Source of the DNA: Rhizobium album | Lineage (GTDB): Bacteria; Pseudomonadota; Alphaproteobacteria; Rhizobiales; Rhizobiaceae | Assembly: GCF_003122325.1 (NCBI RefSeq) | Contig: NZ_QFBC01000003.1 | Coordinates: 62,001-126,000, forward strand | DNA: 64,000 nt | Direction: 5' to 3' | Part shown: positions 18,052 through 26,511 of the stretch, one piece after another | Layout: each line of letters opens with the position of its first letter | How positions within the stretch are numbered: position 1 is the first letter of the stretch | The notes under the pieces: model-generated | What the model saw: the letters and a program-made list of their open reading frames with translations, nothing else | Told to the model about the DNA's origin: nothing | Databases searched by the model: none | Program-made: the position numbers and the translations under genes

Positions 18052-18742
18052 CGGTTCCAAAGCATCGATGCGGACGCGCGATACGGATTCGCGCGTTTTG
18101 GCATCCGGCATTGCCTATCAGGAGCCCCACTCGCATACCTCCTCGCTGAAACGCATGCGTGACGAGGCGCAAGCGTGTGAACGTTGCGAGCTCTATCGTC
18201 ATGCAACACACGTCGTCTTCGGCGAGGGAACAAAGGCAGCCTCCATCGTTCTTGTCGGTGAACAACCGGGAGACAAGGAAGATCTGGCAGCCCGCCCTTT
18301 TGTCGGCCCGGCCGGCCGACTGCTCAATGAATGCCTGTCCGAGGCAGGCATCGACCGGGCCGACTGTTACGTCACCAACGCAGTCAAACACTTCAAGTTC
18401 GAGCAACGTGGCAAGCGGCGCCTGCATTCAAAGCCGAATGCAGGAGAGGTACGCGCCTGTGCCTGGTGGCTCGGCGGCGAACTCGATATCGTCAAGCCGA
18501 AGCTTGTCGTGGCGCTTGGAGCGACGGCGCTTCTTGCCCTGCTCGGTCGATCGGTCGGTCTGATGAAGCAGCGCGGAAAGTTGCTGGAGACGCCGGCGGG
18601 GCATCCGGTTCTGGTAACCATACACCCTTCATTCCTTCTGCGTCTTCGTGCGCAGGGCGATATCGAAGCCGAACGCCGGCTCTTCGTCCAGGACCTCACG
18701 AAGGCAGTTCCGTTTCTGAAGCAGACATCCGCGCAGCACTGA
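18038..18742 (+). CDS. udgX: UdgX-type uracil-DNA glycosylase with KRRLH loop
   Basis: 234 residues from the ATG at 18038; another ATG at 18068 is equally possible. Motif A is GEQPGDKEDLAARPFVGPAG (74-93) and motif B is HPS (196-198), as in UDG families 4/5. The distinguishing feature is GKRRLHSKP at 125-133. In mycobacterial UdgX the loop is KRRIH and its His forms a covalent bond with the abasic sugar after uracil release; the equivalent here is His130, with Ile replaced by Leu. Iron-sulfur ligands are probably Cys47, Cys50 and Cys141; where family 4 has another cysteine this protein has His118 (VKHFKF). UdgX should excise uracil and stay covalently attached to the DNA. Confidence 0.85.
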   Translation: MQATDGSKASMRTRDTDSRVLASGIAYQEPHSHTSSLKRMRDEAQACERCELYRHATHVVFGEGTKAASIVLVGEQPGDKEDLAARPFVGPAGRLLNECLSEAGIDRADCYVTNAVKHFKFEQRGKRRLHSKPNAGEVRACAWWLGGELDIVKPKLVVALGATALLALLGRSVGLMKQRGKLLETPAGHPVLVTIHPSFLLRLRAQGDIEAERRLFVQDLTKAVPFLKQTSAQH

Positions 18743-18850
18743 ACGTACGGCACGCATCCTCCATCATACCTTCGAGACCGCATCGTCTTTGCCACTTTAC
18801 CACGGTTGAGACGGCGCGGTATAGGAGGGCAACCTGGGAGGACCTATCCG

Positions 18851-19894
18851 ATGACGAAAGTGCGTGCGCTTGTTCTCGAACGCCAGCATGAACTGGCCCT
18901 GCGTGACATCGACCTGCCGATGGCGACCGGCCGCGACGAGGTGAAGATCAAGATCCACACCGTCGGCGTCTGTGGTTCGGATGTGCATTATTATACGCAC
19001 GGCAAGATCGGCCCGTTCGTCGTCAACGAGCCGATGGTGCTCGGTCACGAGGCTGCGGGTACGGTCGTCGAGGTCGGGGCAGGGGTTGCCCACCTGAAAG
19101 TCGGAGACCGCGTCTGCATGGAACCCGGTATTCCCGATCCGAATTCGAAGGCGAGCCGCCTCGGCATGTACAATGTCGATCCGGCCGTGGTCTTCTGGGC
19201 GACGCCGCCGGTCCATGGCGTGTTGACACCCTATGTCGTCCATCCCGCCAACTATACCTACAAGCTCCCCGACAATGTCAGCTTTGCCGAAGGCGCCATG
19301 GTCGAACCTTTCGCGGTCGGCATGCAGGCGGCGACCAAGGCGAAAATCGTTCCTGGCGATACCGCCGTCGTTCTCGGCGCCGGCCCGATCGGCACCATGG
19401 TGGCGATTGCAGCCCTTGCCGGCGGCTGCGCCCGCGCCATCGTCGCTGATCTGGCCCAGCCGAAGCTCGATATCGCCGCGCTCTATCAGGGCGTGATCCC
19501 GGTCAACATCCGGGAAAAGAACCTCGTGGAAGAGGTCAAGGCGCTGACGGACGGATGGGGCGCCGACGTAATCTTCGAATGCTCCGGTTCGCCGAAAGCC
19601 TGGGAGACGATCATGGACCTGCCGCGCCCGGGCGGCGTCATCGTCGCAGTCGGCCTGCCGGTCAATCCGGTTGCCTTCGACGTCTCGACGGCATCCACCA
19701 AGGAGTTGCGCATCGAATCGGTGTTCCGCTACGCCCACCAGTACGAGCGCTCCATCGCGCTGCTGGGCTCCGGTCGCGTCGATCTCAAGCCGCTGATTTC
19801 CGATACGTTCGGTTTCGAGGACGCGATCAAGGCCTTCGACCGCGCCGTGGAAGCGCGGCCCAGCGACGTCAAGCTACAGATCGTCATGGAATAA
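18851..19894 (+). CDS. Zinc-dependent polyol dehydrogenase (xylitol/sorbitol dehydrogenase type)
   Basis: 347 residues, medium-chain dehydrogenase family. Catalytic zinc ligands are Cys41 ([11 protein letters not shown]), His66-Glu67 (LGHEAAGT) and Glu in MVEPFAVG; the Rossmann fingerprint [10 protein letters not shown] is present. The cysteines of the structural zinc loop are absent, as in the sorbitol/xylitol dehydrogenase branch ([19 protein letters not shown]). It would oxidise an alditol to a ketose with NAD. GGGAGGA precedes the ATG at 18851. It converges on the FGGY kinase, and the pair dehydrogenase plus kinase suggests polyol to ketose to ketose phosphate. Substrate specificity cannot be read from sequence. 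Confidence 0.9.
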   Translation: MTKVRALVLERQHELALRDIDLPMATGRDEVKIKIHTVGVCGSDVHYYTHGKIGPFVVNEPMVLGHEAAGTVVEVGAGVAHLKVGDRVCMEPGIPDPNSKASRLGMYNVDPAVVFWATPPVHGVLTPYVVHPANYTYKLPDNVSFAEGAMVEPFAVGMQAATKAKIVPGDTAVVLGAGPIGTMVAIAALAGGCARAIVADLAQPKLDIAALYQGVIPVNIREKNLVEEVKALTDGWGADVIFECSGSPKAWETIMDLPRPGGVIVAVGLPVNPVAFDVSTASTKELRIESVFRYAHQYERSIALLGSGRVDLKPLISDTFGFEDAIKAFDRAVEARPSDVKLQIVME

Positions 19895-19901
19895 ACATCG
19901 C

Positions 19902-19942
19902 GGCCCACCCCTTGCCGCAGCAAACGCGGTAAGGGGTGGGCC
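19902..19942. terminator. Bidirectional terminator between dehydrogenase and kinase
   Basis: A 17-bp arm (GGCCCACCCCTTGCCGC, 19902-19918) pairs with 19926-19942 with one mismatch around a 7-base loop. It sits exactly between two convergent genes, so it probably ends both transcripts, although there is no strong T-run. Confidence 0.6.
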
Positions 19943-19948
19943 GGTCGG

Positions 19949-21460
19949 TCACCCGACCTGATAGTGTTTCGCCACCTCTTCCAGGTGCCGGTTGGCGAAA
20001 TAGACGGCTGCCTGCTTGCGCGACAAAGCTTCCCATTGCGGCGCGGCGGACAGGTCCGGCTCGATGCGTTCGGCCACCCGCGTCATCGCGCCGACCGCAG
20101 TGTCGAAGGACGGGAACCAGCCGGATCCGACCGCCGCCGAAATACCCGCCCCCAGCGCCGACGCTTCGTTCGAGAGGCTGCGCACCACCGGCAACCCGGT
20201 GGAGTCGGCAACGATCTTCAGCCACAACCGGCTGTCGGCGCCGCCGCCGATCACCAGGATCTGCTCCAGCGACAGGCCGGCCGCGCGCATCAGCTTCAGT
20301 GCCCGGGCAAATTCGAGCGTGATGGCTTCCAGCCCGGCGCGGTAGAGATGCGCCTGCGTGTGCTGCGGCCCGAGGCCGGTGAAGGTCGCCGTCGATTCGA
20401 TATCCCAGTAGGGATCGAGGCAGCCCATCAGGTGCGAGCAGACGGTAACGCCTTCGGAGCCGACCGGCATCTTTAGCCCTGCTTCCTCCAGCCGGCGGAA
20501 CGTCGCTTCCGACCGCCCTCCGGCAAAATTGTCGACGAACCAGTTGACGAAAAATGCACCGGCCCGCTGCACCGATTCCAGGATGTAGCCGTCGCCCGTC
20601 GGCGAGACCAGCGTCCGCCAGGCCTTGCTGATCTCCGCCGTCGGCGACCAGACGCCACCGACGACGGCCGTCCCGAGGTTGAGGTAGACGACACCGGGCT
20701 TGATCGCCCCGACGCCGAGGCCGGCGCACTGGCCGTCGCCGCCGCCGGCAAAAACCGGCGTCCCGGCCTTCAGCCCGGTTTCGGCTGCCGCCGTCTCGGT
20801 AATAGCGCCGACGCGTTCGCCCGGCCGCAGCAGCTTCGGCAGCTTTGTTGTCGGGATTTTCAGATGGTCGAGGATGGTGCGCGACCACTGCTTTTCATGG
20901 ATGTCGAGAATGCCGAAGGGGTCGGCGCTGGTCCATGTCGCAGCCGAGGCTCCCGTCAGCCGCCGCGTCAGGAAGCCATGCACATCGACGATGCCGGCGG
21001 CACTGTCCAACAGCTCCGGCATATATTCCCGGTACCAGCGCAGCCGGTAGACGCAAGGGATACAATCCACCGGCTTGCCGGAGATGCGATGCATCTCATG
21101 GTCGCCGATTTCCGCCGCCATGACCTTGGTGATCTCGGCGGCCCTTCGGTCGAGCCAGAGCGTTGCCGGCGCCAGCGGCTTGCCGTCGGCATCGACGAGC
21201 GCCATGGTCTCGCGCTGGTTCGAAATGGCTATGCCGTCGATCAAGGCGGGATCGATGGCGCCGGTCACCTGCCGGATTGCCGTCACCGCCGAACGCCACC
21301 AGTCCTCGGCATTCTGCTCGGCACGCATCGCATCCGGCTGGAGGATGTCCAGCGGCGCGCGGCCTTCCGCCGCCGCCGTGCCGTCCTTTGCCCATACGAT
21401 TGCCTTCACGGATTGGGTCGAGCTATCGATCCCAATCACATACCGCTCCTCCCGCGACAT
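19949..21460 (-). CDS. FGGY-family carbohydrate kinase (xylulokinase-like)
   Basis: 503 residues with both actin-like FGGY domains. The N-terminal phosphate loop is YVIGIDSSTQSVKAIVW; the catalytic aspartate is in FAGGGDGQCAGLG; the C-terminal nucleotide motif is VIGGGADSRLWLKIVADSTG. ATP-dependent phosphorylation of a ketose or polyol is expected; the family spans xylulose, ribulose, erythritol and glycerol kinases and I cannot separate these by eye. The ATG at 21460 follows GAGGAGGACAGG. It lies downstream of the SorC-type regulator on the same strand with a RIME-like repeat between them, so regulator and kinase are probably one transcript. Confidence 0.9.
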   Translation of the reverse strand: MSREERYVIGIDSSTQSVKAIVWAKDGTAAAEGRAPLDILQPDAMRAEQNAEDWWRSAVTAIRQVTGAIDPALIDGIAISNQRETMALVDADGKPLAPATLWLDRRAAEITKVMAAEIGDHEMHRISGKPVDCIPCVYRLRWYREYMPELLDSAAGIVDVHGFLTRRLTGASAATWTSADPFGILDIHEKQWSRTILDHLKIPTTKLPKLLRPGERVGAITETAAAETGLKAGTPVFAGGGDGQCAGLGVGAIKPGVVYLNLGTAVVGGVWSPTAEISKAWRTLVSPTGDGYILESVQRAGAFFVNWFVDNFAGGRSEATFRRLEEAGLKMPVGSEGVTVCSHLMGCLDPYWDIESTATFTGLGPQHTQAHLYRAGLEAITLEFARALKLMRAAGLSLEQILVIGGGADSRLWLKIVADSTGLPVVRSLSNEASALGAGISAAVGSGWFPSFDTAVGAMTRVAERIEPDLSAAPQWEALSRKQAAVYFANRHLEEVAKHYQVG

Positions 21461-21479
21461 CCTGTCCTCCTCGTCAGAC

Positions 21480-21584
21480 CTAGAGCAATTCCAGCAAAAG
21501 TGCGTAGCGGTTTTGCGTCCGGAATTGCGTAAAAACAAAGGGATAGAGCATTTTCGCGTTTCGGAGAAAAGCGGAAATTCTCTA
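21480..21584. repeat. RIME-like rhizobial intergenic palindromic repeat
   Basis: About 105 bp made of two palindromes. The first arm GCAATTCCAGCAAAA pairs with TTTTGCGTCCGGAATTGC; the second pairs AGAGCATTTTCGC with the segment ending GAAATTCTCT. The stretch AGCGGTTTTGCGTCCGGAAT followed by TGCGTAAAAACAAA is a very common interspersed element in Rhizobium and Agrobacterium genomes, which I equate with RIME1. The right edge overlaps and supplies the stop codon of the SorC-type regulator (21582-21584). Confidence 0.75.
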
Positions 21585-22568
21585 TTTGCCGAGCAACGCT
21601 TCTCCCGTCGCGATGTCGGTTACGAAATGGGTTGCGTAGCCACCGATCAGTGTCGCGTGGATCGCGGTGATCTTGGTTTTTCCTCCGGCAACGCAGATGC
21701 GGCTCGGCACCTGCTGCAGCTCTTCCAGCGCAAGGCCGACCATGCGATCGTCGAGATCGCCCAGCAACGGCCGGCCGGCAGCATCGATGAAGCGGCCGAT
21801 GATCACGCCGACGGCGCCATGGCGGACATATTCGTCGATATCCTCCTGGCTGGCGATACCGGATGCCCGCACCGTGCTCTTCACGCCGATATCGCCGACG
21901 CCGAAGACGATCCGATCGGTGGAATGGATCAGCTCGAACTGCTTCTTCAGCACCGGCTCGTCGAGCAGCATCTCCTTGAGTTCACGCGTCGTCAGCACGG
22001 CGGGCGCCAGAAGATTGACGCAGCGCGCCTTGATGCGGCTCGACATCACCGAGGTGCAGAGTTCGGCGGAAAAATCCGGGCTTCCGGTCGAACTGCCGGT
22101 CACCTGCACGACGGTGAGATTTTCGATCGGCTGAGGCAGCGAAATCAGGTCGGCAACGGCAAGCACCGTGCGTCCCCAGGCGACCCCGATCGTATCGCCC
22201 GGCTTGATCTGCTCGGCGAGCACCCGCGCGCCCGCCTCGCCAAGCCGGTCGACCAGATGTCCATCGTCCAGCGACGGAATGATAAAAACACCGTCGAGGC
22301 CATATTTTTCGGTGAGTTTTCGCGCCAGCGTCGTCCGGCCGTTGGCTTCGCTGGAGATTCGGATCGACACGATGCCGCGCTCGCGCGCTTCCTGCAGATA
22401 GTTGACGATGGTGGCGCGCGAAACCCCGAGCCGCTTGGCGATCTCGCTCTGCGTCAGCTGGTCGGCATAATAAAGCCACGCCGCCCAGACGACGGCGTCG
22501 TCGAATTCCGTCGGCAGGTTCAGCGACCGATCCGGGGCCTGGCTCTTTTCTGAAATCATCTCGGACAT
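21582..22568 (-). CDS. SorC/DeoR-family sugar-binding transcriptional regulator
   Basis: 328 residues. An N-terminal helix-turn-helix (about 27-60: YADQLTQSEIAKRLGVSRAT, then VNYLQEARERGIV) is joined to a SugarBind domain with GDTIGVAWGRTV and the C-terminal GGKTKITAI loop. Such regulators (SorC, DeoR, EryD) respond to phosphorylated sugars and usually repress or activate the adjacent polyol operon. I prefer the ATG at 22568; a longer frame from 22598 would put its start inside the operator-like inverted repeat. Divergent from the G1P dehydrogenase operon, upstream of the FGGY kinase. The stop codon comes from the RIME-like repeat. Confidence 0.9.
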   Translation of the reverse strand: MSEMISEKSQAPDRSLNLPTEFDDAVVWAAWLYYADQLTQSEIAKRLGVSRATIVNYLQEARERGIVSIRISSEANGRTTLARKLTEKYGLDGVFIIPSLDDGHLVDRLGEAGARVLAEQIKPGDTIGVAWGRTVLAVADLISLPQPIENLTVVQVTGSSTGSPDFSAELCTSVMSSRIKARCVNLLAPAVLTTRELKEMLLDEPVLKKQFELIHSTDRIVFGVGDIGVKSTVRASGIASQEDIDEYVRHGAVGVIIGRFIDAAGRPLLGDLDDRMVGLALEELQQVPSRICVAGGKTKITAIHATLIGGYATHFVTDIATGEALLGK

Positions 22569-22593
22569 GAAACGCACCTTGGCGGCAAGCGGT

Positions 22594-22635
22594 GGCATTT
22601 GTCAATTCCGCCTGTCTTCTGTCTTGACAAGTGCC
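22594..22635. promoter_or_regulatory. Operator-like inverted repeat in the divergent promoter region
   Basis: GGCATTTGTCAA (22594-22605) and TTGACAAGTGCC (22624-22635) are inverted copies with a single mismatch. Their centres are 30 bp apart, about three helical turns, so two protein units would face the same side of the DNA. The right arm contains TTGACA, a perfect -35 hexamer pointing at the dehydrogenase operon. This is the natural binding site for the adjacent SorC-type regulator, by inference from position and symmetry. Confidence 0.6.
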
Positions 22636-22685
22636 AAGCAAGGGTGTCTTTTGTTCATCAAGAAAAAACGAGCAGGTCTAGGGAT

Positions 22686-24041
22686 ATGGAAACGGCATCG
22701 CAAACCACGCGCCGGGCCGATGCGCCGGCCGGCGGTTGGACAGCACAAATAGACGACATGGTCGCCGGCCGCTGGGTCAATCCGGAAACGGGCAAGCCCG
22801 CAAGCGTGCCTTATGAACGGATCGTCATCGAAGAGAGCCTTGACGGCGCCGAAGCCGATCTGGTTGCCAGCCTGAAGCTTGGCGAAAAATTCACCGTCGT
22901 CGCCGATGCCGATACCTGGGACGCCATGGGCTCCCGTATCGCCAAGTCGCTGAAAAGCCTCGGTCCTGTCGATACCGTCATCCTCGATCATCCGCATGCC
23001 GACATGGCGCATGTGGAGATGATGAAGGACAAGCTGAAACATTCCGAAGCCATCGTCGCCGTCGGTTCGGGCACGGTCAACGACCTCTGCAAGTTCGTTA
23101 CCGGCCTCGACGGTCGCCGCTACTGTGTCTTCGGAACCGCCGGTTCGATGAACGGCTACACCTCCTCGACCGCTTCGATCACCCTCGAAAGCGGCCTCAA
23201 AGTATCCTTGCCGTCGCATACGCCGGCTGGTTTCTTTGTCGATCTCGGCGTTTCGGCCGCCGCTCCCAAGCATCTTGCCGCTGCCGGTTTTGCCGACTGC
23301 CTGGTGCGCTCCGTCGCGCAGGTAGACTGGTGGCTTTCGCACCGTCTGTTCGGAACCCTGTACAAGACGGTTCCCTACACCATCCAGGAACACGACGAGC
23401 GTGAACTCAACGCCCGTGCCGGCCTGCTGCCGAAGGGCGATGTCTCGGCCCAGGGCTATCTCTACCGTGTATTGACGCTCTGCGGCCTCGGCATTTCCTT
23501 CACCGGCATGTCGAACCACGGCTCGATGGGCGAACACCAGATCTCCCATTACATCGATTGCTTTGCCGGCGACCTGCACAAGGGCACGCTGCACGGCCAG
23601 CAGGTGGGCGCCGGCGTGCTCACCATGGGCCGCCTGCAGCAGCAGATGCTGGCGAGCGACAAGCCGCCGGTCATCAAGCAGACCCGGATCGATCGCGACG
23701 GCATGGCGAAACGCATGGGCGCCGAAGTCGCCGCGCAATGCTTTGCCGAAATCCAGCCGAAGATTTTTGACGAAAAAGGTGCGGCGGAACTCAACGCCAA
23801 GCTCGAAGCCCTGTGGCCCGAGCTGCGCCAGGAACTGCTGGCCTTCATCATCCCCATCGACGAAATGAGCCGGCTGCTTGCCGCTGCCGAAGGTCCGATG
23901 ACCGGCCGCGACCTCGGCCTGCCCTCGGAATTCTACCGCGAGGCCGTCGTCCATTGCCGCGAAATGCGCAACCGCTATTCCTTCCTGGATCTCGCCGCCG
24001 ATGCGGGCATCCTCGAAGAATTCGCAGCAGACGAGGTTTAA
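22686..24041 (+). CDS. sn-glycerol-1-phosphate dehydrogenase family protein (AraM/EgsA-like)
   Basis: 451 residues, iron/zinc-dependent alcohol dehydrogenase-like fold. Diagnostic features are the NAD motif VGSGTVNDLCKFV (about 126-138), the family block GTAGSMNGYTSSTASITLES (150-169), and metal-ligand candidates Asp204 (FADCLVR) and histidines in NHGSMGEHQISHYID and LHGQQVGAG. Known bacterial members (AraM/EgsA) interconvert sn-glycerol 1-phosphate and dihydroxyacetone phosphate with NAD(H); related phosphopolyols are possible. The ATG at 22686 is close behind AGGGAT; the N-terminal 40 residues are longer than in AraM. First gene of an operon with a HAD phosphatase four bases downstream. Confidence 0.85.
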   Translation: METASQTTRRADAPAGGWTAQIDDMVAGRWVNPETGKPASVPYERIVIEESLDGAEADLVASLKLGEKFTVVADADTWDAMGSRIAKSLKSLGPVDTVILDHPHADMAHVEMMKDKLKHSEAIVAVGSGTVNDLCKFVTGLDGRRYCVFGTAGSMNGYTSSTASITLESGLKVSLPSHTPAGFFVDLGVSAAAPKHLAAAGFADCLVRSVAQVDWWLSHRLFGTLYKTVPYTIQEHDERELNARAGLLPKGDVSAQGYLYRVLTLCGLGISFTGMSNHGSMGEHQISHYIDCFAGDLHKGTLHGQQVGAGVLTMGRLQQQMLASDKPPVIKQTRIDRDGMAKRMGAEVAAQCFAEIQPKIFDEKGAAELNAKLEALWPELRQELLAFIIPIDEMSRLLAAAEGPMTGRDLGLPSEFYREAVVHCREMRNRYSFLDLAADAGILEEFAADEV

Positions 24042-24044
24042 GCC

Positions 24045-24860
24045 ATGCGCCCGGTAGCCGACATGCCGCTCGAGACCGCCGCAAATATCACGATCCTGTT
24101 TGCGGATATCGACGACACGCTGACCCATGAAGGACGGCTTCCGGGCTGCGCCTATCAGGCGCTCGAAGACCTGATGAAGGCGGGCATCGCCGTCGCACCG
24201 ATCACCGGCCGCCCGGCCGGCTGGTGCGACATGATCGCCCGCATGTGGCCGGTCACCGGCGTCGTCGGCGAAAACGGTGCGTTCTATTTCTCCTACGACG
24301 AGGCGGCTCGCAAGATGCGCCGCAGCTTCGCCATTCCCGCCGAGACACGTGCGAAAGATCGCGAACGGCTGGTGTCCGTGCGCGAGCGCATTTTGCGCGA
24401 GGTGCCGGGTGCCGCCGTTTCCGCCGACCAGCTTTACCGCGAAGCGGATCTCGCCATCGATTTCTGCGAGGACGTGCCGGCCCTGCCGCGCGGTGATATC
24501 GACCGCATCAAGCAGATCTTCGAGGAGGAGGGCGGCGTCGCCAAGGTCTCGTCCATCCATGTCAACGGCTGGTTCGGCGAATACGACAAGCTGACCATGT
24601 CGAAGCGGTTTGCCCGCGAAATCCTCGATGTCGACCTCGACGCCGGGAAGGATCGCATCGTCTTCGTCGGCGACAGCCCCAACGACGCGCCGATGTTCGG
24701 CTTCTTCCCGAATGCCTGCGGTGTCGCCAACGTCCTGCATTTCCGCGGCCAGATGGAGGCGGAGCCGGCCTATGTGACGCAGAAGGAAGGCGGCTTCGGT
24801 TTCGTTGAGGTGGCCGAGCGGCTGCTGGCGGCGCGGCGCGCCAGGGCAGGTGCCGCATGA
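24045..24860 (+). CDS. HAD-IIB (Cof-like) phosphatase
   Basis: 271 residues. HAD motif I is FADIDDTLTHEG with nucleophile Asp21 and acid/base Asp23; motif II lies at PITGRPAGWC; motif IV is VFVGDSPNDAPMFGFF. The cap is the C2B type, as in sucrose-phosphate and mannosyl-3-phosphoglycerate phosphatases, so a sugar or polyol phosphate is a reasonable substrate. Sandwiched between the G1P dehydrogenase (3-bp gap) and the GlpD-like gene (ATGA overlap), so all three are translated together and probably share a metabolite. Confidence 0.87.
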   Translation: MRPVADMPLETAANITILFADIDDTLTHEGRLPGCAYQALEDLMKAGIAVAPITGRPAGWCDMIARMWPVTGVVGENGAFYFSYDEAARKMRRSFAIPAETRAKDRERLVSVRERILREVPGAAVSADQLYREADLAIDFCEDVPALPRGDIDRIKQIFEEEGGVAKVSSIHVNGWFGEYDKLTMSKRFAREILDVDLDAGKDRIVFVGDSPNDAPMFGFFPNACGVANVLHFRGQMEAEPAYVTQKEGGFGFVEVAERLLAARRARAGAA

Positions 24861-26398
24861 CGACCCGGCGCTTCGACCTCGCAATCATCGGCGGCGGCAT
24901 CAACGGCTGCGGCATCGCCCGCGATGCGGCCGGGCGAGGCCTCGGCGTTTTCCTTTGCGAGCAGGGCGACCTCGGCTCGGCGACGTCGTCGGCCTCGACA
25001 AAACTCATCCATGGCGGCCTGCGGTATCTCGAACATTACGATTTCAAGCTCGTCCGCCATGCGCTGACCGAACGCGAACGCCTCTGGGCGATTGCACCGC
25101 ACATCATCTGGCCGCTGCGTTTCGTGCTGCCGCATCGCAAGGGCCTGCGCCCGGCATGGATGCTGCGGCTCGGCCTGTTCATCTACGACCATCTCGGCGG
25201 CCGCAAGATGCTGCCAGGCACCGAAACGCTCAGGCTGACCACCAATCCGCTCGGCGCGCCGCTGCACGATGTCTCGTCGGTCGGTTTCGAATATTCCGAC
25301 TGCTGGGTACAGGACAATCGCCTGGTCGTGCTGAACGCCCGCGACGCCCGTTCCAAAGGCGCCGACATCCGCGTTCGCACCCGCTGCACCGAAGCCCGCC
25401 GGGAAAACGGCGAATGGCTGGTGACGGTGCAGGACACGGAAACCGGCGAACAGGAAACCATCCGCGCCCGGGCGCTCGTCAATGCTGCCGGGCCGTGGGT
25501 CGATCAGGTGTTGTCATCGACGGTCAAGCTCAAGGCGCCGGGATCTCTGCGGTTGGTGCAGGGCTCGCACATCGTCGTCGACAAGCTCTACGACCACGAC
25601 CGCTGCTACATCTTCCAGAACCCGGACGGCCGGATCTTCTTCTCGATCCCCTACGAGGAAGATTTCACCCTCATCGGCACCACCGACCAGGATTTCAAGG
25701 GCGAACTGTCGAACGTCCGCGCCTCGGAGAAAGAGATCGCCTATCTCTGCGAAGCGGCATCCTCCTATTTCAGCAAGACGATCGCACCCGGCGACGTCGT
25801 CTGGAGCTATTCCGGCGTTCGCGCCCTGTTCGACAACGGCGCGGAAAACGCCCAGAAGACGACACGCGACTACGTGCTGGCCGTCGACAAGGAAAACGGC
25901 GCAGCCCCGCTGCTTTCCGTCTTCGGCGGCAAGATCACCACCTTCCGCTGCCTGGCGGAAGACGCGCTCGAACGGTTGGCGGCAATCTTTCCGGACTGGA
26001 CCCGCCATGCCGGATGGACAGCCACCAAACCCTTGCCGGGCGGCGATTTTCCGGTCGGCGGCGCCGGCACGCTCGCAACGCACCTTCGGCGCGATTACCC
26101 CTTCCTAAGCGAGAAGGAAGCCCGTAGGCTGGTGAAACATTACGGCACGGACGCCCGCATCATTCTTGGCAGGGCGAAATCCGCAGCCGATCTCGGGCGC
26201 GACTTCGGAGGGTCGCTGACCGAAGCGGAAGTTCTCTTTCTCATGCAGCGCGAGTTCACGCTCTGCGCCGCGGATATCGTATGGCGCCGCACCAAGAGCG
26301 GCCTGAGGATGACAGCGCAGGAGATCGAAGCACTCGATCTCTGGATAACGGAATTACGGAAGGACATGGCGAAGCCGCTGATGAAGCAGGCGGGCTGA
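24857..26398 (+). CDS. glpD: FAD-dependent glycerol-3-phosphate dehydrogenase (GlpD type)
   Basis: 513 residues. N-terminal FAD fingerprint FDLAIIGGGINGCGIARDAA, the GlpD signature STKLIHGGLRYLEHYDFKLV, the substrate-binding block VWSYSGVRALF, and a C-terminal helical domain (KEARRLVKHYG onward) as in GlpD. It oxidises sn-glycerol 3-phosphate, or a longer polyol phosphate as in the erythritol homologue EryB, passing electrons to quinone at the inner membrane. Overlaps the HAD gene by ATGA. A perfect 11-bp hairpin follows at 26406-26432, before the transporter genes. Confidence 0.92.
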   Translation: MTTRRFDLAIIGGGINGCGIARDAAGRGLGVFLCEQGDLGSATSSASTKLIHGGLRYLEHYDFKLVRHALTERERLWAIAPHIIWPLRFVLPHRKGLRPAWMLRLGLFIYDHLGGRKMLPGTETLRLTTNPLGAPLHDVSSVGFEYSDCWVQDNRLVVLNARDARSKGADIRVRTRCTEARRENGEWLVTVQDTETGEQETIRARALVNAAGPWVDQVLSSTVKLKAPGSLRLVQGSHIVVDKLYDHDRCYIFQNPDGRIFFSIPYEEDFTLIGTTDQDFKGELSNVRASEKEIAYLCEAASSYFSKTIAPGDVVWSYSGVRALFDNGAENAQKTTRDYVLAVDKENGAAPLLSVFGGKITTFRCLAEDALERLAAIFPDWTRHAGWTATKPLPGGDFPVGGAGTLATHLRRDYPFLSEKEARRLVKHYGTDARIILGRAKSAADLGRDFGGSLTEAEVLFLMQREFTLCAADIVWRRTKSGLRMTAQEIEALDLWITELRKDMAKPLMKQAG

Positions 26399-26405
26399 CA
26401 CGACA

Positions 26406-26432
26406 GCACCGGCGAAGAGTTTTCGCCGGTGC
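26406..26432 (+). other. Stem-loop between glpD-like gene and transporter genes
   Basis: Perfect inverted repeat GCACCGGCGAA / TTCGCCGGTGC with a 5-base loop. No T-run follows, so it may protect or process the message instead of terminating it. Confidence 0.6.
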
Positions 26433-26511
26433 GGCAAATGCTTGAGGTACGGAATGCCGTCTAGAGAACCCCGGAGGAGGGGGCGAGACGGCAGGAGGAG
26501 GGACTGCAGGA

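Noticed and set aside
22686-24041. sn-glycerol-1-phosphate dehydrogenase as a sign of archaeal-type ether lipid synthesis
   Set aside because: No prenylglyceryl-phosphate synthase or other lipid genes nearby; the operon context (phosphatase, GlpD, ABC importer) points to catabolism.
22602-24884. 760-codon minus-strand frame opposite the G1PDH and HAD genes
   Set aside because: The plus-strand genes have clear motifs, start signals and overlaps; the minus frame has none and is a composition shadow.
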